DNA from: Agapanthus africanus
Lineage: Eukaryota; Streptophyta; Magnoliopsida; Asparagales; Amaryllidaceae
Length of the DNA stretch: 64,000 nucleotides
NCBI GenBank assembly: GCA_030015575.1
Contig: CM057338.1
Span: forward strand, 778,795,864-778,859,863
Reading direction: 5' to 3'
The notes beneath the pieces were generated by a model. It worked only from the letters and a program-made list of their open reading frames with translations, was not told where the DNA came from and did no database searches. Position 1 is the stretch's first letter. Each line of letters begins with the position of its first letter. Shown piece by piece: positions 36,031 through 45,246 of the stretch. The translations under genes and the position numbers were made by a program.

Positions 36031-38135
36031 TGTTGGATATAGTGCCATTAGAGTCAATTATTGGATCGCAGGCACGTGATTCCAATGATTGAGGGAGGAC
36101 CTATACCGGTAGGACAGTCTTACTCGAGAGGTTTGTATACTATCTGGTTTGTCTTTATCATCGTGTACATGCTTTAGGTGACATTGTAGTTCACTATTAC
36201 ACGTTGATAGAGAATAGTATGCTACCATTGTTTATCATTATCATCGTGCACTGCTTCAGGTGACATTACAGGTCACTATTGCACATTGATAGAGCCCTTA
36301 GGATTCTTGCTTGACGGCCAGGAGTATGATGGCGATCATATACATGGGAGCTGAGGTCTATAAGCACATCCTTAAAGTGGTCCCTGGTCATGGGAGTTTC
36401 GAGACTGGGCATTGATACTCCATTAGTATATTAGTGTATACAGTAGAGACCCCGACGAGGGGCGGTGGCCGGTCTCATAAGCCATTGGTGTTAGTTGGAT
36501 CACCTAAGATGTATACAGGTGCTCATTGGGTTACGAGTACACCGGACAGGACTCGCCGGAACATGCTAGTTGGTATTATACCTGACGTCAGATAGCAGTT
36601 CCCTGGTGACATGTGTACAGGTTAGTTCATCGACCTGAGATCGTCATTTGTCTCGTGTGAGTTCCCACTGTGCTTTGATTACTACCCTACCACGGCTTAA
36701 AGGAATCGTGCAAACAAGTTTTGGTTGGGTACAGTCCCGAGCCATATGGAGGCAGTGAGCGGATTGGCAGGGGTTCGTCTCTCCCGGTATTGGGGATGAG
36801 GTCGCGCTGTGTCTAGGAGAGCCATTACACGAAATCCTTGGCCAAGGCAGGAGATTTACTGGTAGGTATTCCAGTAGTATCTCAGGGTGTTCTGGGCTAC
36901 ACTCCGACATGACTTGTACCGCTTTTGGGGGTCTGACTTTTACCAACCCCCTAGGCCTGACATGCGATGCTCATAGAAGAACGGACCGGACTGTACGGAT
37001 ATTGTCACTGACAGGCTCAGTAGGGTGTCAGGATGAGTTCGCTTATCGACCTCCTTTTTGCTCAATACCTGGTAGCCCGTTACGTACAGCTAGTACATCT
37101 GACGTGCTAGTGGTTAAATCCACAGCCAATGTATTGACGAGTCTTTAGAGTCCCCTACAGACAGTTTCTCAAGTTTCGAGCGAAACGTTGTAGAGGCCGT
37201 ATGATATATGGCAGGGTTCGATCATATACGTGCACTAGTGCACGGATCATGATCGGACGGATCATACTAGTGGGCTTTGGTTTAAGCCGGATCCTAGTAT
37301 TAGATTTGTTGGATTACTTTAGTCTCATCGTATTCGCATTCAGTCGGAATGCGGGTGCAGGTATGTATATACAGGTGAGGGGTATCCTTGTGATCTGTCA
37401 CGAGTTTACTTTAGATGTTGCCGTATCTTTTTATTGTTGCAAACATTTGGATTAATGTTTGTAAATGGTAATTATGAGCTAGATATCATGATTTAGAGCA
37501 TTAATGGTGACACATGCACAAGTGATGACTCATGGTCTCTTTTCTTGTGCATGTGTCACATTATGAGATTGATTTGAGTGATGAAATGAGAAGGAGAGTG
37601 AAAGGGGCTGCCATATGCAATCTTGGTCTTGTATTTTTGGATACACTCTCTCACTCTCATTTTATAAATCACAAAAGAAAAGAAATGAGGAAACTTCTTC
37701 TTCTTCCTCTTTCTTCCTCTAGCTCATTACTTCCATCAATGGCTTCATCTCTAACCTCCATCCATCTCATGGATGCAAGAGACAAAGTGATCACATACAT
37801 TCTCTACATCACCTTGGATACGTCGGCTAGCACACTTCGTGCCCGAGTTGCTTCGGATGAAGCGGGAGCCCGTAAAATGACTCGTAGATGCGGTGTCCTT
37901 TCCGACGAGGAGATCGAGACCGGAGATGCCGCGAGGAGCTTGGGATGGTGGCTAAACACTGAAGGACACGGATCGATCGGTATAGCTTTCCAACCCTTCT
38001 CTTATTTTCTAGTATTAGGTTAATGGTTAGATCCAGGTTTTAAGCATACGATAGCGCCAATTTCTAGTTTAGAAAAAATTTCGTTTCCGCATTTTGGCCT
38101 CGGAAAGACGGCCGGGGCGCTACCGTAGTCTTACA
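36031..38135 (+). mobile_element. Solo LTR, family B (B1)
   Basis: A 2105-bp LTR, starting TGTTGGATATAG and ending ...GTCTTACA, is flanked by perfect AGTAT duplications with no PBS or interior. It aligns with the B LTRs at 38230 and 57854. The open frame 37532-38023 (163 codons) lies within it; the part from the in-frame ATG at 37739 corresponds in position to a frame in B3 (see findings). It is not a host gene. Confidence 0.93.
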
Positions 38136-38229
38136 AGTATATTGGATAGTGTTCCAATAGAGATACTGAGTTAATCATGGTACAAAATGCTTTTTATGAC
38201 TCAACAGAGGATACGCCGAAGAAGTTTGT
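38136..38229. other. Short unplaced spacer between two B LTRs
   Basis: The stretch is 94 bp: the second AGTAT and then sequence I cannot assign. It is probably what followed the pol remnant before the solo LTR inserted. No feature is seen. Confidence 0.5.
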
Positions 38230-38696
38230 TGTTGGCTATAGTGCTCTCAAGGCAATTATCATAGTCGCAGGTAGGTGATTATAATGATTGAGGGAGGACC
38301 TATACCGGTAGAACAGTCTTACTCGAGATAATAGTATGCTATCTGGTTTGTCTTTATCATCATGTACATACTTTATGTGGAATTACAGATCACTATTATA
38401 TGTTGATAGAGCCCATAGGATTTATGCTTGACTACCAGCATTATGATAGCGATCATATACGTGGAAGCTGGGGGTCTATAAACACATCCTTAAATGTGTC
38501 TAGTCATAAGAGTATCCAGACTGGGCATCGATACTCTGGTGTAGACTAGTGTATACAGATCGAGACCCCGACGAGGGGCGGTGGCCAGGTCTCACAAGCC
38601 ATTGGTGTTAGTTTGTTCATCTAAGATAGTATACATGTGCTCATTGGGTTATGATTACAGTGGACGTACTCGCCGGGAACCTGCTAGTTGGTATTA
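38230..38696 (+). repeat. Family B LTR, left part (B2), with TSD TATTA
   Basis: This is the first 467 bp of a B LTR (TGTTGGCTATAG). The last five bases (38692-38696, TATTA) are the target duplication of the family A element that splits it. It resumes at 49315. Confidence 0.9.
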
Positions 38697-40915
38697 TGTT
38701 AGTTGTATGTATGCCCTAGAGGCCAGTATTGTACAGATGATGTATATTATATTGGATGCTTGGACATATATAGAGATGACTTTCTTGCTCGATATGATAG
38801 TATGCTATCTGGTTACTCTTTATCTTAACATGTACACTTGTCTCTTTAAACTGTCTTATAGTTACATGTTGGTAAAGCCCTTAGGATGTGTACTTGACTG
38901 CCTGGACTATGATGCAGATCATACTAGTGGGGACATGGTAGTCCATAAGTACATCCTTCAAGGTCCCTAGTCGTGGGTGTATCGAGACGGGGCATCGATA
39001 TATCAGTGTAGACTAGCGTATACGCTTCTCGACCCATGAGATGGGCGATGGATGATCCCATATCCATTGGTGTTTGACATCAGAGATGGTTTATGGGTGC
39101 TCAGTGGAGACTGGGTACACTGGACGGACTCGCCGAGAACTCCCAGATGGTATTATACCTCACGTCAGCTGGCAGTTCTCAGGTGACACTTGTACAGGTT
39201 AGTCTGTAGACCTGAGATCGTCATAGAGTCTTGTGTGATTCCCACTGTGCTTTGATCTCCACCTTACCACGTCCATGAGGGCGTGCAAAACGGTGGTCTT
39301 TGGGTACAGTCCCGAGTCGCATGGAGGCAATGAGCGATAAGAGGGGTTTCTTCTCTCCCGGTATTGGGGGTTGATGTTGCGCTGTGCTCGATTGGCCGTA
39401 ACAGGGAATTCCCTGGCCAGGGCTGATCAGAGATTTGCTGGTAAGTGTTACCAGTAGTTTCTCGACCCGTTATGAGCCTCACATCGGCATGACTTATCGG
39501 TTATTGGGGTCTGACGTTTACCACCCCTAGACTTGATATGCGACGTATCAGACGAACAGACCGGACTGTACGGTAAGTGTTACTGGTTGGATTCACAGGA
39601 GTGTGAGCGGGCTAGCTCATCGATCTTCTGATCGCTCAATACCCGGATGGCCGTTACGTTTAGCAGACCGCTTGCGGCTTGTGGGTGATTGATATGATCA
39701 TCATCTGCTACCGGCGTATTGACGAGTCTTTAGAGTCCTACACAGAGGTTTCCTGGCTCAAGCGAAACGAAATAGGAGCGCATATGAGATATGTACGGGA
39801 GCGAGAATAATGCGTGTATGTGATGCCGCATTTCATTCTCGCGGTTAATGTTTCGATTGGTTATATTCGATATGACCTAGTTATCGAATAATTGATTCGA
39901 TAAATCGATACATTGAATACTAGTCGGTTGTGTGCGACATGACCGGATCATTGAATCAAATGTTGATTTAATGATTTAATGTATAATTATATATTTGATA
40001 TATTACTTTGCATTAACTAGTATTGGTTCACTTTATATGGATTTTCTCACTTGATGTGCAAGTTGTATATGTGATATACTTTTGTGCACATATTTGTATC
40101 ATGTTAGATGATACTTGATCATTTGGTTAAGTGTGAAGAATTAAACCATGGTTAAATGATAATTAGGGTTTTGCCTTATCATTTATTTATTCATTTCTTT
40201 ATTTATTTCATTGGATAAATGAAAACAAAATGGTTTGTTTTTGTCATGAAGCTTGTTGAAGCTTCATGAAGCTTTGACCAAGTTGACCATTTTGTCTTCA
40301 TGCTTAACCCTAACCCATCCACTTACCATGGTCTATTCTCTACACTTAACCCTAGTTAGAATATGATAAGTATGGTTTTCTTTTTCATTTTAAGATATAC
40401 TTGTCATATTCTTTTCTTCTTCTTGACCTTCTTCTTCAAAAAGGAAACCTTGATGCCATCAATGGCAACTTGATTTCTAAAGTGAGAAATCCAATTCTAA
40501 AGTGAACCCACCTCCTATTTCTTCACCCTCTACCTCTTGCCAAGTTGTTTTGGGTGTTTTCTTCACAAGTTTCACAACTTGGTGAAGTTGGAGCTTGAAC
40601 TTGTGCAACCTCGACGTAGATCATCTTCGGCACGAAGCCGACGACCTATTCCGCTCACTTCTCCGATGAAGCCGTCGTGAGAGTCCGAGATTCGAGATGG
40701 ACAGTGAGGGGATGACCACGTGGAGCTAAGGAAGTGGATAACCGGATCTACAAAGGTTGTAGCATCTAACTTTTAGTTAAGTAGTTAACTAGATTATCTT
40801 TTCGCCTAAACTTCTAGTCTAAGATCCGTATTAGGGTCTCTCGGCACCCATAAATTTTTATATTGGCATGTTCGATGCCTTGTGAGACCTCTATAGGGTG
40901 CCTAGGAACCTCCCA
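38697..40915 (+). repeat. 5' LTR of the young family A element
   Basis: It starts TGTTAGTTG and ends ...GAACCTCCCA. It has the TATGCCCTAGAGGCC signature shared with family C near its start and the drifted palindromes near 39860-39990. The U3/R/U5 borders cannot be fixed; no unambiguous TATA box stands out among many AT-rich tracts (for example 39975-40010). Confidence 0.96.
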
Positions 40916-40916
40916 T

Positions 40917-40928
40917 TGGTATCAGAGC
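40917..40928 (+). other. Primer-binding site, family A
   Basis: TGGTATCAGAGC lies one base after the 5' LTR, complementary to the 3' end of initiator-Met tRNA, the common primer of plant copia elements. Confidence 0.96.
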
Positions 40929-41116
40929 CTAGCTAGAGCCTTAGGCGAAGTCTATACGCAATTTGAAGCCCGAACGAACCCGAAACCCTAAACCAAACAT
41001 GCTCTCTGTACTTTTTCTAAAATCTGGGATTTTTCAATATTAAAAATGCTTAAAAAATTCAGCAGGGAATTCTAAGAATTACGGTGCAATTTTTATTCAA
41101 TGAACAGTGAACTGCG

Positions 41117-41160
41117 CGGCGTAACCGCGGCCTAAGCCAGCTTTGGCGGCGGTTCCGCGG
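41117..41160 (+). other. GC-rich stem about 200 nt after the PBS
   Basis: Arms 41117-41131 and 41146-41160 pair at 12 of 15 positions around the centre GGTT/AACC and are rich in CCGCGG. Equivalent stems occur in B3 (60195-60241, 14 of 17 positions) and in the A-like minus-strand leader (17754-17804). This is the usual region for packaging or dimerisation signals in retroelements, so such a role is plausible but unproven. Confidence 0.6.
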
Positions 41161-41448
41161 TGGCTTGATGACGTCATCCCTATCTTTTAGCACTGTAATT
41201 CTTATTTAATAGTGCTGAGTTCTCTGGGTGTTTTTAATATTTTTTCAAGAGTTGAATTTTCTGGGTTGTTTTGGGGATTCGGTATTTCGATCGGATTATC
41301 AAATTTCGTCTTTTGTGTATTTCCGGATAATTTTTAGAATATGTTAAAAAGTTCGACCGGATATAAATACCCAACTTTTCCCCTGCCGGGAAATTTCCAA
41401 GTGTTGGATTTTTCCGTAGTTTAACGACGTTCTAAGTAGTGCAAGTAA

Positions 41449-41685
41449 CGCGATGGACCCTCTAGAAGACAACAAACCTTAACTCGATTATGTGACCGTC
41501 TTGAACTGCCCTTTGAACCTTCGGGTTTGGGGCAGTACGGTGTGCCACATGTGAGGCGTTGGCTTGACCCTTCTACGGCTGGACCGTTGGTACTGAGGCA
41601 CGAACTGAATGTTGTTAGACTTATTTCATGTGTTGAGCTGTATCGGGAAAACTTGGGTATTCGACTGTTCGATCGGAAAGTTTAA
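41449..41685 (+). pseudogene. Possible relic of a coding region shared with family D
   Basis: A 79-codon open frame without an ATG lies in the only part of the leader that looks translatable (it contains DRLELPFEPSG and STAGP). The DNA block 41455-41690 matches 26905-27130 and 11825-12051 of family D on the opposite strand. In D2-D3 one frame keeps a similar pattern (GP-VVLWYVPD...) but others have stops. It may be what is left of gag or of a captured sequence; I do not recognise a domain. Confidence 0.35.
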
Positions 41686-41938
41686 CATTTTCTGTTTATC
41701 TGGAATGTGATACAATAATTGGAATTCACAAACAGTTATGAGATAACTGAATGAATGTTATAAATCTAGCAGTTTAGTCCCACATGATATTGAAAAGAGT
41801 TTTCGATAATGAGACTAAAATGCGGGATTTATATCTGTTAGGCATGTGATGTCTAAGTATTTCATTGGATTAGGCATGCGATGTCTAAAGAAGTTGCGGA
41901 TTCCAATTGTTGTAGTTTTACACTTTCTTTTCTGTGAC

Positions 41939-42014
41939 CGTAAGTGTAATATGTGATATCGCCGGTTTCGTTGCTATATGTCAACGACAATTGGGATGCG
42001 CATATTTACTTACG
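41939..42014 (+). other. Nested hairpin with CTATA loop (family A)
   Basis: The outer arm 41939-41955 (CGTAAGTG...) pairs with 41999-42014 (...ACTTACG). The inner stem TCGTTG/CAACGA (41968-41973 with 41982-41987) encloses loop CTATATGT. The downstream bases CGTTGATG are shared with the family B copies. Confidence 0.65.
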
Positions 42015-42754
42015 TTGATGACATGTGATGTTATGTGTTGCTGGATATGTTATATTGGATCGTCGTGTTCGAATAGCCGGGGGTTTTTATGTGAGATGAG
42101 TGTTTTTCATTTTCATTCATGTAAAAACTTGTATGTAATATTCTTTTATTTGGGGCACTTCCAGGTAGCGGAAGTTGTCACCCTTTGTATATTATTTACT
42201 TTTCTGCATTAGGATAGACCCAAGGAGGGGAGCACAAGTAACCGGGTTCTGGGGTCCAGTGGGAGACCAACTCGAGGAGTCGAGTTCGGGTCTCCTAACC
42301 CTAGAATTGGCAGGGTTGCTTGCCGCTCTCATAGGGGTCTAGGGGTGTGGGATTGGCTATTCATCACGACCGTGGAATCTGTGTTTTATACTGGCTCGTA
42401 TTGAAAACACGGACGTCATAGTATATCCAATATTTCATATGTTTCTTCTGCTGCGATATCTGTGATGTGATTCTGTGATGGATATAGTATATAGTATATA
42501 TGATATATTATATAGACGTTACTTATGTTTTACACCCGCGCTAACCCCGCCCTGCTCTGTCGTTAGTTACCTAACCTAACGGTGCACGAGGGGACATCGA
42601 GGCGAATGCGGATGGCATAAGTGTACGTCATGTCTATCTGTGATGTTTAGGTATTTAAATGATGGGACTTCATTAATGTGATTAATGAAAGATAAGAAAC
42701 CTAAGATGTTGTGGAATCGAATTTTAAAATAAAACAGGTAGCTACAGTTCTTGC

Positions 42755-42988
42755 TTTGCATAGCGGTATATATATGATATACCCTGCACCTTATTCGATG
42801 AGGAAAGGACCGAGATCCCTTCACCGGGAGTGACTCCTTTAGCAACAACTGGCAGATGCTACACACTCGGTTTGCTTTTGACTGCTTTTGTGGTTTTTCT
42901 TTGCACAGCGATATATATGATATATCCCGCACCTCATTCGACGAGGAAATGACCGAGATCCCTTCACCGGGAGTGACTCCTTTAGCAA
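42755..42988 (+). repeat. Two imperfect 90-bp direct repeats in leader (family A)
   Basis: Copies at 42755-42845 and 42900-42988 are equivalent to those at 1077-1312 in element 1. Each ends in CCGGGAGTGACTCCTTTAGCAA. Confidence 0.75.
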
Positions 42989-43123
42989 AACTACAAAAGC
43001 CTCAAAATCACTCCATTTCAAAACTTCATTTGATTCTACAACGATATCAAGTTCATTACGCAATAGGTTTTCACAAAAACCTGCGTAGCCCTCCGTCATT
43101 TCAGATAAGTTACATATAGTATT

Positions 43124-43341
43124 CATGCTGTATTTGTTGGCTTTCGTCAAGGTGTAGTGTGCGGTAGCTATGTGCTGTTTATCTGCTGCATATGATGCGA
43201 CTGGATTAGGGTAGTCGTACGGCTTTGTTGGCTTTCGTCAAGGGTCGTGCGGGTGGGTTTAATTCAGTCAAGAAATGTACGGGTTGAACTTGACTAGCGG
43301 GCTGTGGTTTGTTGGCTTTCGTCAAGGTCATAGTACGCTAG
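43124..43341 (+). other. Three covarying hairpins (family A)
   Basis: The core is TTGGC-TTTC-GTCAA in all three. Outer stems are 43124-43132 with 43153-43161, 43215-43223 with 43244-43252, and 43294-43307 with 43328-43341. All keep pairing relative to element 1 despite substitutions on both sides. The mismatch in the third stem is at the same position (eighth pair) in both elements. Confidence 0.78.
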
Positions 43342-43548
43342 GGGCAAAAGTATTATCGGGAATTTCAAGTGTTGAAATTTGCAATGAGATTGCATACCTT
43401 CTATGAGATAGTTGGATCCCGATACCCACTGCGAGTAAGAGTTACTCCTGGGAGAGTTTTACACATTGCAATTAGCTGATCAAGTAGGTGTCTAGAAAGA
43501 TGTCAACGGGGTTACGCCTCTGGGAAAACGAGGTTTACATTAATTAGG

Positions 43549-43566
43549 TTCGTGCGAAAGCACGGG
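43549..43566 (+). other. GAAA-tetraloop hairpin (family A)
   Basis: TTCGTGC and GCACGGG close loop GAAA at 43556-43559; two of seven pairs are U-G. Confidence 0.6.
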
Positions 43567-43746
43567 GGACCTCCCTCAAAGTACCGACACTGGCCTGGCT
43601 GAAAGATTGGCGAACTTGTAGTGTGTGATTAATCCCGGCTAGTCTTTCCTTATAGGGTTTGAAGGAAGATTTGATAAAAAGCAGTGGGAGCCATCCTGAT
43701 TAGATAAGATAATAACCAATCTGATCTTGCACGAGCATACGCTAAA

Positions 43747-44991
43747 GTGTTTTCTTCTCTCTCTCTCCAGGTAGCGACCATTTCATGCCCTAATGAAGAT
43801 AATAATATGGATGTATTGACCGAACCCGCATGTTATACTGTGCTGGGGAACGTTGGTTCCGTTCTTTCTTATAAGAGTTATAGGAATGAACAGAATATAG
43901 GGGAATACCAGGATTCCCATGCCACCCGATTGAAGAAAGTACATGTTGATGCATTTTCTTCGGGTGTGTTCGTTACTGAGAACTGTTTCTCCATTTGCTA
44001 TACGTCCTGGGTATTAGATACCGGGTCAGGATCCCATATATGTAATCAGTTACATGGGCTCAGGAAAGGTAGAGAACTTGGAGAAGGTGATAAAGACATT
44101 AGAGTTGGAAATGGTGCAATTGTTGCAGCTAAGACTGTCGGGGAATATCACCTTGTATTATCAACTGGTAATACATTGGTTCTGAACGAATGCTATTACA
44201 TGCCGAACCTGATATGCAACATTATATCGGTTTCTTTATTAAGCAAAGAGGGATATAATTTTGTATTACAGGATAATGTTATGAACATTTTCCGTAACCA
44301 AAAGTTGGTTGGATCAGGCACGTTGTGCAATGGCATTTATGTTCTAAATCAATCAACAGTTCTGAGCATAACAAGCACACACAAGAGGAAGAGTTCAGAA
44401 CTGAACGAATCCTTCTTGTGGCATTGTAGACTGGGTCACATCAATGCGACACGACTGGCTAAGTTGCATAAGGATGGATATTTGAAACCATTCGAATTTT
44501 CATCTTATGACACTTGCCAGTCATGTCTCAAAGGCAAGATGACCAAAACTCTGTTTACGGGACACGGAGAAAGAGTTACCGAACTCTTGGGACTAATACA
44601 TAGTGATGTATGTGGTCCCATGTCTACACATGCCAGGGATGGTTCTTCGTACTTCATTGCATTCACTGACGATCTCTCAAGATACGGACATGTGTACTTG
44701 ATAAGACACAAGTCTGAAGCTTTTGAGAAATTTAGAGAATATAAACAAGAAGTCGAAAACCAAACCGGAAAAAGTATTAAAATCCTTCGATCTGATCGAG
44801 GAGGTGAATACTTGAGCAATGAATTTCTGGACTTCCTAAAAGAGAATGGGATTCTCTCTCAGCTGACTCCTCCATATACACCACAGCACAACGGTGTATC
44901 AGAACGGAGGAATCGCTCCCTATTAGATATGGTGCGCTCTATGATGAGCACAGCTGAGTTACCTATTTCCTTCTGGGGGTATGCGCTTTAG
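43747..44991 (+). CDS. Pol segment 1: protease, GAG-pre-integrase, integrase
   Basis: The open segment is 414 residues. The aspartic protease box DTGS is at 91-94. The GAG-pre-integrase/zinc region has H226, H231, C257 and C260 (LWHCRLGH ... CQSC). The integrase core has D287 (HSDVCGP), D350 (RSDRGGEY) and E386 (NGVSER), with the D-35-E spacing of retroviral-type integrases. The frame starts just after a pyrimidine tract; the first 20 residues may not be real protein. The segment ends at TAG 44989, at the ALETA-like position of the integrase C-terminus. Confidence 0.85.
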   Translation: MFSSLSLQVATISCPNEDNNMDVLTEPACYTVLGNVGSVLSYKSYRNEQNIGEYQDSHATRLKKVHVDAFSSGVFVTENCFSICYTSWVLDTGSGSHICNQLHGLRKGRELGEGDKDIRVGNGAIVAAKTVGEYHLVLSTGNTLVLNECYYMPNLICNIISVSLLSKEGYNFVLQDNVMNIFRNQKLVGSGTLCNGIYVLNQSTVLSITSTHKRKSSELNESFLWHCRLGHINATRLAKLHKDGYLKPFEFSSYDTCQSCLKGKMTKTLFTGHGERVTELLGLIHSDVCGPMSTHARDGSSYFIAFTDDLSRYGHVYLIRHKSEAFEKFREYKQEVENQTGKSIKILRSDRGGEYLSNEFLDFLKENGILSQLTPPYTPQHNGVSERRNRSLLDMVRSMMSTAELPISFWGYAL

Positions 44992-45246
44992 ACAGCCATA
45001 CATCTATTGAATATGGTCCCCACCAAATCTGTGCCTACCCCTCTATATGAGATATGGAAAGGGAAGAGACCATGTCTTAACTATGTTAAGATATGGGGTT
45101 GTCCAGCCTATGTCAAACGACAAAATCCGGACAAACTCGAGGCACGGTCTGTTCTATAACTCGAGGCACGGTCTGTTCTATGCAAATTTGTAGGATATCC
45201 CAAGAATTCTCAAGGGTATATCTTCTACCACCCTGAGGAACAAAGA

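Larger units (their letters stand above)
40929..43746 (+). other. Gag-less structured leader of the young family A element
   Basis: About 2.8 kb lie between PBS and pol. Autonomous copia elements normally have a Gag of about 300-400 residues with a CCHC knuckle here; I see neither. The sequence instead has a GC-rich stem (41117-41160), an open frame of 79 codons without ATG (41449-41685) in a block shared with family D, a nested hairpin (41939-42014), two 90-bp repeats (42755-42988), three covarying hairpins (43124-43341), a GAAA-loop hairpin (43549-43566) and a pyrimidine tract ending in CAG (43752-43772). The order is the same in element 1, so the layout was inherited. Confidence 0.8.

Noticed and set aside
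37532..38023. 163-codon open frame as a host gene
   Set aside because: It lies wholly within a solo LTR, its first half is not open in B2 or B3, and it matches no protein I know. Only the segment after ATG 37739 is kept as a finding.
41449..41685. Calling this frame gag
   Set aside because: It has no ATG, is 79 codons long and shows no CCHC knuckle or recognisable Gag motif. It is listed only as a possible relic.
42576..43150. Minus-strand open frames of 118 and 103 codons in the leader
   Set aside because: They are antisense to the element, contain the 90-bp repeat twice and are interrupted in element 1.
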